Shown: piece after piece, positions 25,965-33,169 of the stretch
Layout: every line of letters begins with the position of its first letter
How positions within the stretch are numbered: position 1 is the first letter of the stretch
Assembly: GCA_028287035.1 (NCBI GenBank)
Contig: JAQBQL010000055.1
Location: forward strand, 1-40,007
DNA: 40,007 nt
Source of the DNA: Labilithrix sp.
GTDB lineage: Bacteria > Myxococcota > Polyangia > Polyangiales > Polyangiaceae
Direction of reading: 5' to 3'
The notes under the pieces: generated by a model
Databases searched by the model: none
What the model saw: the letters and a program-made list of their open reading frames with translations, nothing else
What the model was told of the DNA's origin: nothing
Position numbers and translations under genes: made by a program

Positions 25965-26792
25965 ATGACGTCGCACACGCGTGCTCCCGTTCCCCTCGAT
26001 GGCTTCGCGGTGACGACCCGCTCCTACGACGGCCGCACGCTCGACGTCTACCGGCGGGGCGCCGGGCCCGCGGTCCTCGTCATGCACGAGATCCCTGGCA
26101 TCACCCCGCAGGTCGCGGAGTTCGCGCGGGTCGTCGCCGACGCGGGGTTCACGGTCTTCATGCCCTCGCTCTTCGGTGAGCCGGGCCGGCCCATCAGCCG
26201 CCTCTACCTCGCCACCGAGACCGCGCGGGCGTGCGTGCGCCGCGAGCTACGGATCTTCGCGAGCGGCGCCTCGAGCCCGCTCGTCTCCTCGCTTCGCGCC
26301 CTCGGCGCCGAGGCCTTCGCCGAGCTCGGTGGCCCTGGCATCGGCGCCATCGGCATGTGCCTCACCGGCAACTTCGCGCTCGCCATGATGGTGGATCCGT
26401 TCCTGCTCGCGCCCGTGCTGAGCCAGCCCTCCCTGCCCGTCGGGCTCACCCGGAAGGCGCGGCGCGGCCTGCACGTGGGCGATGCCGAGCTGCGCATCGT
26501 CAAGGAGCGCGCGGCGTCGGGCACCTCGGTGCTCGCCATGCGCTTCACCGGCGACCCGCTGTGCCCCAGGGAACGATTCGAGCGCCTGCGCGAGGAGCTC
26601 GGCGAGGGCGCCGAGACCATCGAGATCGACTCGTCACGCCGAAATCCGCACGGCATTCCTTCGGGTGCGCACTCCGTCGTCACGACCGATCTGGTCGACG
26701 AGGCCGGCCACCCCACCCGCGCCGCGCTCGACCGCGTGCTCGCCTTCCTGCGCGAACGACTCCTCGTCCCGGCGCCAGCCAGCGGCGCCTAG
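25965..26792 (+). CDS. Dienelactone-hydrolase-family alpha/beta hydrolase
   Basis: The 275-residue protein shows HEIPGITPQV (oxyanion region, residues 41-50), the nucleophile elbow GMCLTGNFA with Cys132, Asp197 in FTGDPLCP and His236 in SGAHSVV, the Cys-Asp-His triad of the dienelactone hydrolase family. Family members open lactone rings in aromatic-compound breakdown, though many have unrelated ester substrates. ATG at 25965. The TAG stop shares the four bases CTAG with the TAG of the convergent SRPBCC gene. It lies beside a thioesterase and an SRPBCC protein, but nothing in the neighbourhood makes a complete catabolic pathway. Confidence 0.88.
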   Translation: MTSHTRAPVPLDGFAVTTRSYDGRTLDVYRRGAGPAVLVMHEIPGITPQVAEFARVVADAGFTVFMPSLFGEPGRPISRLYLATETARACVRRELRIFASGASSPLVSSLRALGAEAFAELGGPGIGAIGMCLTGNFALAMMVDPFLLAPVLSQPSLPVGLTRKARRGLHVGDAELRIVKERAASGTSVLAMRFTGDPLCPRERFERLREELGEGAETIEIDSSRRNPHGIPSGAHSVVTTDLVDEAGHPTRAALDRVLAFLRERLLVPAPASGA

Positions 26793-27241
26793 CGAGCCGG
26801 GAACAGCCGCGTGATGGCGTCGCGGCGGTAGTCGAAGATCTTCGCCACCGTCCGTTCGACGAAGAGCACGCGCGCGACGGCTCCGAGAGGCCCGAACGGG
26901 ATCGCGTACTCGAGGTGATCGCGCATCAGGGTGCCGCCGGGCGCGTCCTCGAAGGTGTGCGTGTGCACCCAGTGCGCGTAGGGACCCTTCAGCTGCCGGT
27001 CGACGAAGCGGGTCTCGGGCTCGAAGGTCTCGATGAGCGTGCGCCAGCGAAACGGGATCCCGAAGAGACCCAGGCGGTAGTCGATGAGCGTTCCGGGCGC
27101 GATCGTGATGGGCTGCGGCGTCGTCACGCGGAAGCGCAGGAACTCCGGCGTGATGCGTTCGAGGTTCGTCGCGTCCGCGAAGAAGGCGAAGACCTCGCTG
27201 CGGGGCCGAGGGACGAGCTGTTCACGGTCGAGGGTGAGCAT
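26789..27241 (-). CDS. SRPBCC (START/polyketide-cyclase-like) family protein
   Basis: The 150-residue protein fits the SRPBCC ligand-binding fold: an N-terminal strand ending VPRPRSEVFAFFADATNLE, then PEFLRFRVTTPQPITI, FRWRTLIETFEPETRFVD, GPYAHWVHTHTFEDAPGGT and a long C-terminal helix ALFVERTVAKIF-like. Such proteins hold hydrophobic ligands in a cavity; ligand unknown. ATG 27241 overlaps the TGA of the upstream epimerase gene (TGATG), a translational coupling often seen for this pair: SRPBCC proteins are commonly joined or fused to TIGR01777 epimerases. Confidence 0.88.
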   Translation of the reverse strand: MLTLDREQLVPRPRSEVFAFFADATNLERITPEFLRFRVTTPQPITIAPGTLIDYRLGLFGIPFRWRTLIETFEPETRFVDRQLKGPYAHWVHTHTFEDAPGGTLMRDHLEYAIPFGPLGAVARVLFVERTVAKIFDYRRDAITRLFPAR

Positions 27242-28134
27242 CAGAGCAGATCGCGCAGGGCGCCCTCGAGCGTCGGGAACCGGAACGCGTAGCCCTGGCG
27301 GAGCGCCTCGGCGGGCGTCGCGCGCTGCGAGGCGAGGATGATCTGGGCCTTTTCGCCCATCGCGAGCTTCATGGCGAACGCCGGCGCCGTGAACAGCGTC
27401 GGCCGGTGCAGCGCATGGCCCATCGTCTCCGTGAACGTGCGGTTCGTGACGGGCTCGGGCGCGCACCCGTTCACGGGTCCACGGACGCGCTCGTCGCGCG
27501 CCGCGAAGAGGAGGAGGGCGACGATGTCCGCCATGTGGATCCAGGGCATCCACTGCTTGCCGTCGCCGAGCTTTCCGGCGAGCCCCGACCGGAAGACCGG
27601 GAGCATCGCCGCGAGCGCGCCGCCCTCCCGCGCGAGGACGACCCCGGTACGCACGCACGCGACGCGGACGCCCGCGCTCTCGGCCCGCAGCGCTTCCTTC
27701 TCCCATTCCACGCAGACGTCGGCGAGGAACCCTGCGCCGGGCGCGCTCGTCTCCGTGAGGACCTCGTCCCCGCGCGTGCCGTAGATCCCGACCGCCGAGC
27801 CCGAGACGAGCACCTTAGGCTTGGTCGCGGCGGCGCCGATCGCGTCGACGAGCGCCCTCGTGCTGTCGACGCGGCTCCTCCGGATGCGGTCCTTCTTCTC
27901 GTCCGTCCAGCGGCCCTCGGCCACGGGCTCGCCGGCGAGATGGTAGATGACCTCGACGCCGTCGAGCGTCCCCGCGGGCAGGGCCGAGAGGCCATCCCAC
28001 CGGACGATCGTCACGGCGGGCACCGTCTTGCGCGCCTTGTCCGGATCGCGGCTCGTGATGACCACGTCGCTCCCGAGCTCCCGCAGGAGGTGGCTGCCGA
28101 TGCTTCCGGTCGCGCCGGTGACGAGGACGGTCAT
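27241..28134 (-). CDS. TIGR01777-family NAD(P)-binding epimerase-like protein (SDR39U1 type)
   Basis: The 297-residue protein has the typical length of the family. It shows the Rossmann motif GATGSIG (residues 7-13), HLAGEPVAEGRW, the stretch SGSAVGIYGTRG (catalytic Tyr in YG), VCVEWEKEA and a long C-terminal region with FTETMGHALHRP and QRATPAEALRQGYAF. Its relatives (YfcH in E. coli) have an unclear substrate but are conserved widely. ATG 28134 directly precedes the nucleotide-binding strand. It is translationally coupled to the SRPBCC gene and divergent from a small membrane protein gene, with a gap of 103 bases in which I see no clear promoter. Confidence 0.93.
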   Translation of the reverse strand: MTVLVTGATGSIGSHLLRELGSDVVITSRDPDKARKTVPAVTIVRWDGLSALPAGTLDGVEVIYHLAGEPVAEGRWTDEKKDRIRRSRVDSTRALVDAIGAAATKPKVLVSGSAVGIYGTRGDEVLTETSAPGAGFLADVCVEWEKEALRAESAGVRVACVRTGVVLAREGGALAAMLPVFRSGLAGKLGDGKQWMPWIHMADIVALLLFAARDERVRGPVNGCAPEPVTNRTFTETMGHALHRPTLFTAPAFAMKLAMGEKAQIILASQRATPAEALRQGYAFRFPTLEGALRDLL

Positions 28135-28237
28135 GGCGCCACTCAACCGCGGGGACGCGCCCGCGTCGAGCACCAACGCGCCGCCCTTGCGCCGCTCGGC
28201 ACGACGCGTGCACCACGGGAAACCGGTGGAGGCGACC

Positions 28238-28504
28238 ATGAGCACCCGGACCGTCGAGAACCCTCGCGCACACGACGACACCACGTCCGATCGGCCGTCT
28301 CATGACCGCGTCGAGGTGTTCCTCGACGGCCTCGAGGAGAGCCGAGGAAAGGCGATGCGCACCCGCTGGGTCGGCGCGGGTGTCGGCGCGCTGATCGGCG
28401 CTGTCGCGCTGCTGACAGCCTTCGGGATCGTGCCGGTCAGCGCCGAGAACGCGGTGCTGTCCGCGAGCGCGGCCTTCGCCGCCTACGCCCTCGGCAAGGG
28501 CTGA
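28238..28504 (+). CDS. Small membrane protein of unknown function
   Basis: The 88-residue product has a polar N-terminus (about 45 residues) and two hydrophobic segments at about residues 47-66 and 72-87 (GVGALIGAVALLTAFGIVPV, then AVLSASAAFAAYALG). I recognise no family. A GGAGG lies about 6 bases before the ATG at 28238, which supports translation. It ends 6 bases before the stop of the convergent TetR gene. Confidence 0.6.
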   Translation: MSTRTVENPRAHDDTTSDRPSHDRVEVFLDGLEESRGKAMRTRWVGAGVGALIGAVALLTAFGIVPVSAENAVLSASAAFAAYALGKG

Positions 28505-28510
28505 GGGCCG

Positions 28511-29131
28511 TCAGCGCTCTCCGACCGCCGCGCGGATCAGCTCCGAGGCGGTCTCCCTCACCTCGCCGAGGCTGCTCGCATCGCCCGACTCGACGCGGAC
28601 GAGGAGGAGCTCGTCGATGCCGCCGACGAGCGCGGTTGCCATTGCGGGCGTGAGCGGTCTCAGCTGCGGATGCTGCTCGCGCGTCCGATCGACGAACGCA
28701 CGCAGCATCGCCGCAAAGCGTGCGCGCCCCGCGAGCCGTGCATCGAGCGCCCGGGGACCGGCGGCCTGGATCTCCACGAGGACCGAGCGCGTCAGGCCCG
28801 GGTCCTGGGCGAGCGCTCCCAGGTAGGCGTCGATGCCGGCTTCGAGCTGGTCCTGCCAGCGCAGCGCGGGCTGACGGAGCGCTGCCTCGACGGCCTGCTG
28901 CAGGAGCGACGACGCCTCGACGTAGAGCGCGATGAAGCACGCCTCCTTGTCCTCGAACCGCTCGTAGAACGTCCGCCTCGAGACGCGCGCCGCCTTCACG
29001 ACGTGCGCGATGGTCGTCGCGGCGTAGCCACGTTCCGAGACGGAAGCGGCGAGGCCCTCGAGCAGCCGGAGCCGGTACGGATCCGTAGCAGTTACGACAG
29101 GTTCGCCGTTTTTCGCAGCCGCGCCTTGCAT
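28511..29131 (-). CDS. TetR/AcrR family regulator, probable repressor of the BVMO operon
   Basis: The 206-residue protein has a TetR DNA-binding domain with YAATTIAHVVKAARVSRRTFYERFEDKEACF, where SRRTFYERF is the recognition helix end, and an all-helical ligand domain (YLGALAQDPGLTRSVLVEIQAAG). ATG at 29131 is preferred: the longer start at 29152 lies inside the palindromic region and adds seven residues. The gene is divergent from the Baeyer-Villiger monooxygenase gene, with 57 bases between starts. The gap is nearly filled by a 47-bp dyad, so autorepression plus repression of the monooxygenase operon is the likely arrangement, relieved by a hydrophobic ligand. Confidence 0.92.
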   Translation of the reverse strand: MQGAAAKNGEPVVTATDPYRLRLLEGLAASVSERGYAATTIAHVVKAARVSRRTFYERFEDKEACFIALYVEASSLLQQAVEAALRQPALRWQDQLEAGIDAYLGALAQDPGLTRSVLVEIQAAGPRALDARLAGRARFAAMLRAFVDRTREQHPQLRPLTPAMATALVGGIDELLLVRVESGDASSLGEVRETASELIRAAVGER

Positions 29132-29178
29132 CGTGGTACCGGATCGTACCATAGTTCTTGGTACGCGCTGGTACCACG
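29132..29178. promoter_or_regulatory. 47-bp dyad operator with four GGTAC/GTACC boxes
   Basis: Two nested inverted repeats share one centre at 29155: CGTGGTACC (29132-29140) pairs with GGTACCACG (29170-29178), and CGTACCA (29145-29151) pairs with TGGTACG (29159-29165). All 16 bases of each half-set match exactly. The spacing suits two TetR dimers. The dyad occupies the region between the divergent TetR and monooxygenase genes and ends 10 bases before the monooxygenase ATG, so bound repressor would block both promoters. Confidence 0.75.
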
Positions 29179-29188
29179 AGGCGAACCG

Positions 29189-30751
29189 ATGACCACTGCC
29201 CGATCGAAGCTCGAGACCGCCCCCGAACCCGTGCACGTCCACGTCGCCATCGCAGGCAGCGGGTTCGGCGGCCTCGGCACCGCCGTCCGCCTCGGCCAGG
29301 CGGGTTTCCACGACTACGTGGTGCTCGAGCGCGCCGATGACGTCGGCGGGGTGTGGCGCGACAACACGTATCCGGGCTGCGCGTGTGACGTCGAATCCCA
29401 TCTCTACTCGTTCTCGTTCGCGCGGAACCCGCACTGGTCCTCGAGCTTCTCGCCGTCCGCCGAGATCCACGCGTACCTCCGCGACTGCGCCGCGCGCTTC
29501 GGGGTCCTGCCGAACGTGCGCTTCGGGCACGCCGTCACGCGCGCGACGTGGAGCGACGACGCGCAGCGCTGGACGATCGAGACGACGCGCGGGACGTTCA
29601 CGGCGAGCATCTTCGTGACCGCGGTGGGGGCGCTCAGCGAGGCGAGCGTCCCCGCGCTCCCGGGGCTTGCGTCGTTCGCGGGCACCACCTTCCACTCCGC
29701 CCGGTGGAACCACGAGCATTCGCTCGCCGGGCGGCGCGTCGCGGTCATCGGCACCGGCGCGTCGGCGATCCAGTTTGTTCCTCACGTGCAGAAGGAGGCG
29801 GCGCACCTCTCGCTCTTCCAGCGGACCGCGCCGTGGGTCATGCCGCGCAACGCGCGACCCATCGCCGAGGCGGCGCGCGCGAGCTTCGCCGGGTCGAACG
29901 CGCGGCAGTGGCTCGAGCGCGCCCGGCTCTACGTATCCCGCGAGGCGCTCGCGCTCGCGTTCTTCGAGCCGCGCATCGCGAAGATCGCGCAGCGGCAGTC
30001 GCTCCGCCATCTCGAGCGCCACGTGAAGGACCCGGTGCTCCGCGCCAAGCTGACGCCCAGCTACACGCTCGGCTGCAAGCGCATCCTCCTCTCGGACGAC
30101 TATCTTCCCGCCGTTGCGCAGGAGAACGTCGACGTCGTCACCGACCCGATCGCCGGCATCGAGGCGGCCGGGGTGCGCACGAAGGACGGCGTGCTCCACG
30201 AGGTCGACACGATCATCTTCGGCACCGGCTTCAAGGTGCAGAGCTACCCCTTCGGAGAGCTGGTGCGCGGCCGCAGCGGGGCGACCCTCGCCGAGACCTG
30301 GAAGGACGGCATGACCGCCCACCTTGGAACGACGGTCGCGGGATTCCCGAATCTCTTCCTCATCCAGGGGCCGAACACCGCGCTCGGGCACAGCTCGGTC
30401 ATCACGATGTTCGAGGCGCAGATCGAGCACATCGTCCGCGCCGCGACGCACATGCGCGAGCACGGGCTCACCAGCGTGGAGCCCACCGCCGCCGCGCAGC
30501 AGGCGTTCGTCGCCGAGGTCGATGCCAAGATGAAGGGCACCGTGTGGACCTCCGGCGGGTGCCAGAGCTGGTACCTCGACGCGCGCGGGCGAAACTCCGC
30601 GATCTGGCCCGGCTTCACCTTCTCCTTCATGCGCCGCGTCCGGCGCTTCGACGTGACCGATTACGTGACCGTGACTCGACGCGAACGCCGCCCCAGTGCG
30701 AAAGTGGAGACCCATGCCCCGACCCGTAGCGAAGAACGTGTCTCGCCCTGA
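29189..30751 (+). CDS. Baeyer-Villiger-type flavin monooxygenase (MymA-like)
   Basis: The 520-residue protein is a complete class B flavin monooxygenase. FAD motif GSGFGG at 23-28, the Baeyer-Villiger fingerprint FAGTTFHSARWN at 163-174 (F, G, H and W in place, with N instead of the usual P/D after W), the NADPH motif GTGASA at 188-193, and the late GFPNLFLIQGPN segment are all present. Such enzymes insert oxygen next to ketones or oxidise heteroatoms. ATG 29189 has GAGG about 8 bases upstream. It is the first gene of an operon with an esterase and a dehydrogenase, matching the mycobacterial mymA (Rv3083), lipR and SDR order. It overlaps the next gene by 38 bases. Confidence 0.93.
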   Translation: MTTARSKLETAPEPVHVHVAIAGSGFGGLGTAVRLGQAGFHDYVVLERADDVGGVWRDNTYPGCACDVESHLYSFSFARNPHWSSSFSPSAEIHAYLRDCAARFGVLPNVRFGHAVTRATWSDDAQRWTIETTRGTFTASIFVTAVGALSEASVPALPGLASFAGTTFHSARWNHEHSLAGRRVAVIGTGASAIQFVPHVQKEAAHLSLFQRTAPWVMPRNARPIAEAARASFAGSNARQWLERARLYVSREALALAFFEPRIAKIAQRQSLRHLERHVKDPVLRAKLTPSYTLGCKRILLSDDYLPAVAQENVDVVTDPIAGIEAAGVRTKDGVLHEVDTIIFGTGFKVQSYPFGELVRGRSGATLAETWKDGMTAHLGTTVAGFPNLFLIQGPNTALGHSSVITMFEAQIEHIVRAATHMREHGLTSVEPTAAAQQAFVAEVDAKMKGTVWTSGGCQSWYLDARGRNSAIWPGFTFSFMRRVRRFDVTDYVTVTRRERRPSAKVETHAPTRSEERVSP

Positions 30752-31871
30752 TCCGCTGCCGCGCCGGCGGCTCGTCGACCGTGCGCTCGGGCGCGTTGCG
30801 GCGGCGCTGTCGCTCCTTCCGCCACGCGTGCAGATCATGCTGTCGGGCGGCAAGCCCATCGTGAAGGACGGCGAGGCTCTCGCGCCCGACGTGCAGCTCA
30901 TCCTCGCCGCCGAGGCCCGTCGCGGGCCGATGACGTTCACGAGCCCCGACGACCTCCGCCGCCAGCAGCGCAGCGGATCCTCGGTCGCGGGCGGCGTCGG
31001 CGTCGCGGTCGGATCCGTGAAGGACCTCGCGGTCGACGGGGGCGCCGGCCGCCTCAAGGCTCGCCACTACGCGCCGCTCGAGCCCGCGGGTGCGCCGCTG
31101 CTGCTCTTCCTCCATGGCGGCGGCTTCGTGTTCGGGGATCTCGACACGCACGACGCGTCCTGCCGCATGCTCTGCCGGTACGGCGGCTTCCACGTGCTCG
31201 CGGTCGATTACCGCCTCTCCCCCGAGCACAGCTTCCCGGCCGCGGTCGACGACGGGCGCGCCGCACTGCGCTGGGCCCAGGAGCATGCCGCGGAGCTCGG
31301 AGCAGATCCGGCGCGCGTCGGGATCGGCGGCGACAGCGCCGGCGGGAACCTCTCGGCCGTCATCGCCCAGATGGCTGCGGCCGACGGCGGCCCGCCGCCC
31401 GTCCTCCAGATGCTCATCTATCCTGCGGTCGACCGCACGAAGCCGTACCCGTCACTCGACCTGTTCGCGAACGGCTTCTTCCTCACGCGCGAGTCGATTG
31501 ACTGGTTCCACGAGCGGTATGCCGGCCGGTCCGGGGTCCAGCCCGGCGATCCGCGCATCGGACCGCTGCACGCGACGAGCTTCGCGGGCCTGCCCCCGGC
31601 GCTCGTGGTCACCGCGGGGTTCGACCCGCTGCGGGACGAGGGCGAGGCCTACGCGGCGGCCCTTGCCGCGGCCGGCAACGTCACGGTCGTCCGCCGTTTC
31701 GGCACCCTCATCCACGGCTTCTTCAACATGGTGGGCATCAGCCCGTCGTCCCGCGACGCCGTGCTCGAGATCGCGAGCGCGACGCGCACTCTCTTCGCCG
31801 TCGCGGCGGCCCACAAGCCGCGCGGCGTCGCCGCCTCGAAGCCGCGCGAGAGCGGAGCGCTGCCGTCGTGA
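30714..31871 (+). CDS. HSL-type alpha/beta hydrolase esterase (LipR-like)
   Basis: The 385-residue protein belongs to the hormone-sensitive-lipase group: oxyanion motif HGGGFVFGD (134-142), nucleophile GDSAG with Ser208, Asp304 in GFDPLRDEG and His334 in IHGFFNM. Such enzymes hydrolyse esters or lactones, which fits a product of a Baeyer-Villiger monooxygenase. ATG 30714 has GGAG about 6 bases upstream; a GTG at 30696 is in frame but lacks such a site. It overlaps the monooxygenase gene by 38 bases and the dehydrogenase gene by 4 bases (GTGA). Residues 1-100 form a variable cap. Confidence 0.92.
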   Translation: MPRPVAKNVSRPDPLPRRRLVDRALGRVAAALSLLPPRVQIMLSGGKPIVKDGEALAPDVQLILAAEARRGPMTFTSPDDLRRQQRSGSSVAGGVGVAVGSVKDLAVDGGAGRLKARHYAPLEPAGAPLLLFLHGGGFVFGDLDTHDASCRMLCRYGGFHVLAVDYRLSPEHSFPAAVDDGRAALRWAQEHAAELGADPARVGIGGDSAGGNLSAVIAQMAAADGGPPPVLQMLIYPAVDRTKPYPSLDLFANGFFLTRESIDWFHERYAGRSGVQPGDPRIGPLHATSFAGLPPALVVTAGFDPLRDEGEAYAAALAAAGNVTVVRRFGTLIHGFFNMVGISPSSRDAVLEIASATRTLFAVAAAHKPRGVAASKPRESGALPS

Positions 31872-32710
31872 AGAACCCTTCCTTCGACAACAAGGTCGCG
31901 GCCATCACGGGCGCCGGCTCCGGGATGGGGCGCTCGCTCGCGGTGAAGCTCGCGGCGCGCGGCTGCCACGTCGCGATCAGCGACGTCAACGAGCAGAACC
32001 TCCACGCCACCGCGGCGCTCGCGGAGCGTCACGGGCGGCGCGTCACCACCGAGCTGGTCGACGTCGCCAAGAAGGACGCCGTGTACGCGTGGGCCGAGCA
32101 CGTCGTTCGCGACCACGGCGGCTGCAACCTGATCTTCAACAACGCCGGCGTGAGCGTCGGCTCCACCGTCGACGGCATCGGCTACGAGGACGCCGAGTGG
32201 ATCGTGCAGATCAACTTCTGGGGCGTCGTCTACGGCACGAAGGCGTTCCTCCCCCACCTGCGCGCCTCGGGTGACGGACACGTCATCAACACGTCGAGCC
32301 TCTTCGGGCTCCTCGCCTTCCCCGGGCAGAGCACTTACAACGCGACGAAGTTCGCGGTGCGCGGGTTCACCGAGGCGCTCCAGATGGAGCTCGCGATCAC
32401 CGCCGCTCCGGTCCACGCGACGTGCGTTCACCCGGGCGGCATCAAGACGAACATCGTACGCGCGGCGCGCTTCAACGCGAGCATCCTCGACCTCGGCCTC
32501 AAGGACCTCGACGGCGGTGCGGAGCGCTTCGAGAAGCTCTTTCGCATCACCGCCGACGACGCCGCGGAGATCATCCTGCGCGGCGTCCAGAAGAACAAGC
32601 GGCGCGTCCTCGTCGGGACCGACGCCAAGGCCTTCGACCTCGTGCAGCGGCTCTTGCCGGACCGCTACCAGTGGGTCCTCGCCAAGGCCGCGCCGCTCTT
32701 CACGCGCTGA
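31868..32710 (+). CDS. Short-chain dehydrogenase/reductase
   Basis: The 280-residue protein is a classical SDR: TGAGSGMG cofactor motif at 14-21, NNAG at 91-94, catalytic Ser143/144 with Tyr157 and Lys161 (YNATK). The NINFWG-like segment (QINFWGVVYG) and the C-terminal PDRYQWVLAK fit the mycobacterial SadH-like group. It likely oxidises an alcohol to the ketone used by the monooxygenase, or reduces the product of the esterase. GTG start at 31868 overlaps the esterase stop (GTGA), so the three genes are coupled. No terminator is obvious at the end; the next gene is convergent after 13 bases. Confidence 0.94.
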   Translation: MKNPSFDNKVAAITGAGSGMGRSLAVKLAARGCHVAISDVNEQNLHATAALAERHGRRVTTELVDVAKKDAVYAWAEHVVRDHGGCNLIFNNAGVSVGSTVDGIGYEDAEWIVQINFWGVVYGTKAFLPHLRASGDGHVINTSSLFGLLAFPGQSTYNATKFAVRGFTEALQMELAITAAPVHATCVHPGGIKTNIVRAARFNASILDLGLKDLDGGAERFEKLFRITADDAAEIILRGVQKNKRRVLVGTDAKAFDLVQRLLPDRYQWVLAKAAPLFTR

Positions 32711-32723
32711 TCGCGCGCCGGGC

Positions 32724-33080
32724 TCACGACTTCTTCTGGCAATCACCCTTGCCGTGGTGCGGGCTCGCGGCACGCACCGCGTGGGCTTCCTCCTTGGTGA
32801 CGGTGCCGTCGGCGATCGCCTTCGCGACCTCGGCGTTCACCTTGGCGGTGTTCTCGTCGAACTTCGCGCGGAGCGCCTGCGCCTCGTTCGCGGGCAGCTT
32901 GCTCGCGCGCTCCTCCATGTGCTGACGAGCCTTGGCTTGCCGCGCATCGACGTGCTGCTTGAACTGCGCGGCGGGGATCGGGAAGCTGGGCCCCTTCCCC
33001 TCGTCGGCGAACGCGGGGACCGCGACGAGCGTCATGAGGGAGCTGAGGACGAGGCCAGTGGCAATGAGCTTGGAACGCAT
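32724..33080 (-). CDS. Small exported helical protein of unknown function
   Basis: The 118-residue protein has a clear signal peptide (LIATGLVLSSLMTLVAVPAFA, cleavage after AFA near residue 25). The mature part is short, charged and helical (VDARQAKARQHMEERASKLPANEAQALRAKFDENTAKVNAEVAKA) with a His/Lys-rich end, and recalls the Spy/CpxP size and composition, though I see no LTxxQ motif. A periplasmic chaperone-like role is only a guess. ATG 33080 follows a stable leader hairpin. It lies 89 bases downstream of the SNF2 ATPase gene on the same strand. Confidence 0.7.
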   Translation of the reverse strand: MRSKLIATGLVLSSLMTLVAVPAFADEGKGPSFPIPAAQFKQHVDARQAKARQHMEERASKLPANEAQALRAKFDENTAKVNAEVAKAIADGTVTKEEAHAVRAASPHHGKGDCQKKS

Positions 33081-33096
33081 GTGAATCTCTTCTTTC

Positions 33097-33124
33097 TCCT
33101 CGAGACCCTGTTCGGTCTCGTGGA
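33097..33124 (-). promoter_or_regulatory. Leader hairpin just before the small exported protein gene
   Basis: CGAGACC (33101-33107) and GGTCTCG (33114-33120) form a perfect 7-bp stem with a 6-base loop; three more pairs (TCC with GGA) follow after one mismatch, giving an 11-position stem. On the minus strand its 3' arm runs into AGGAGAAAGAAGAGA, the ribosome-binding region for the ATG at 33080. No T tract follows, so it is unlikely to be a simple terminator for the SNF2 gene. Confidence 0.55.
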
Positions 33125-33169
33125 GTCAGACGTCGCGGGTCACACGCACATGCCTCGCTTTACCGTGCT

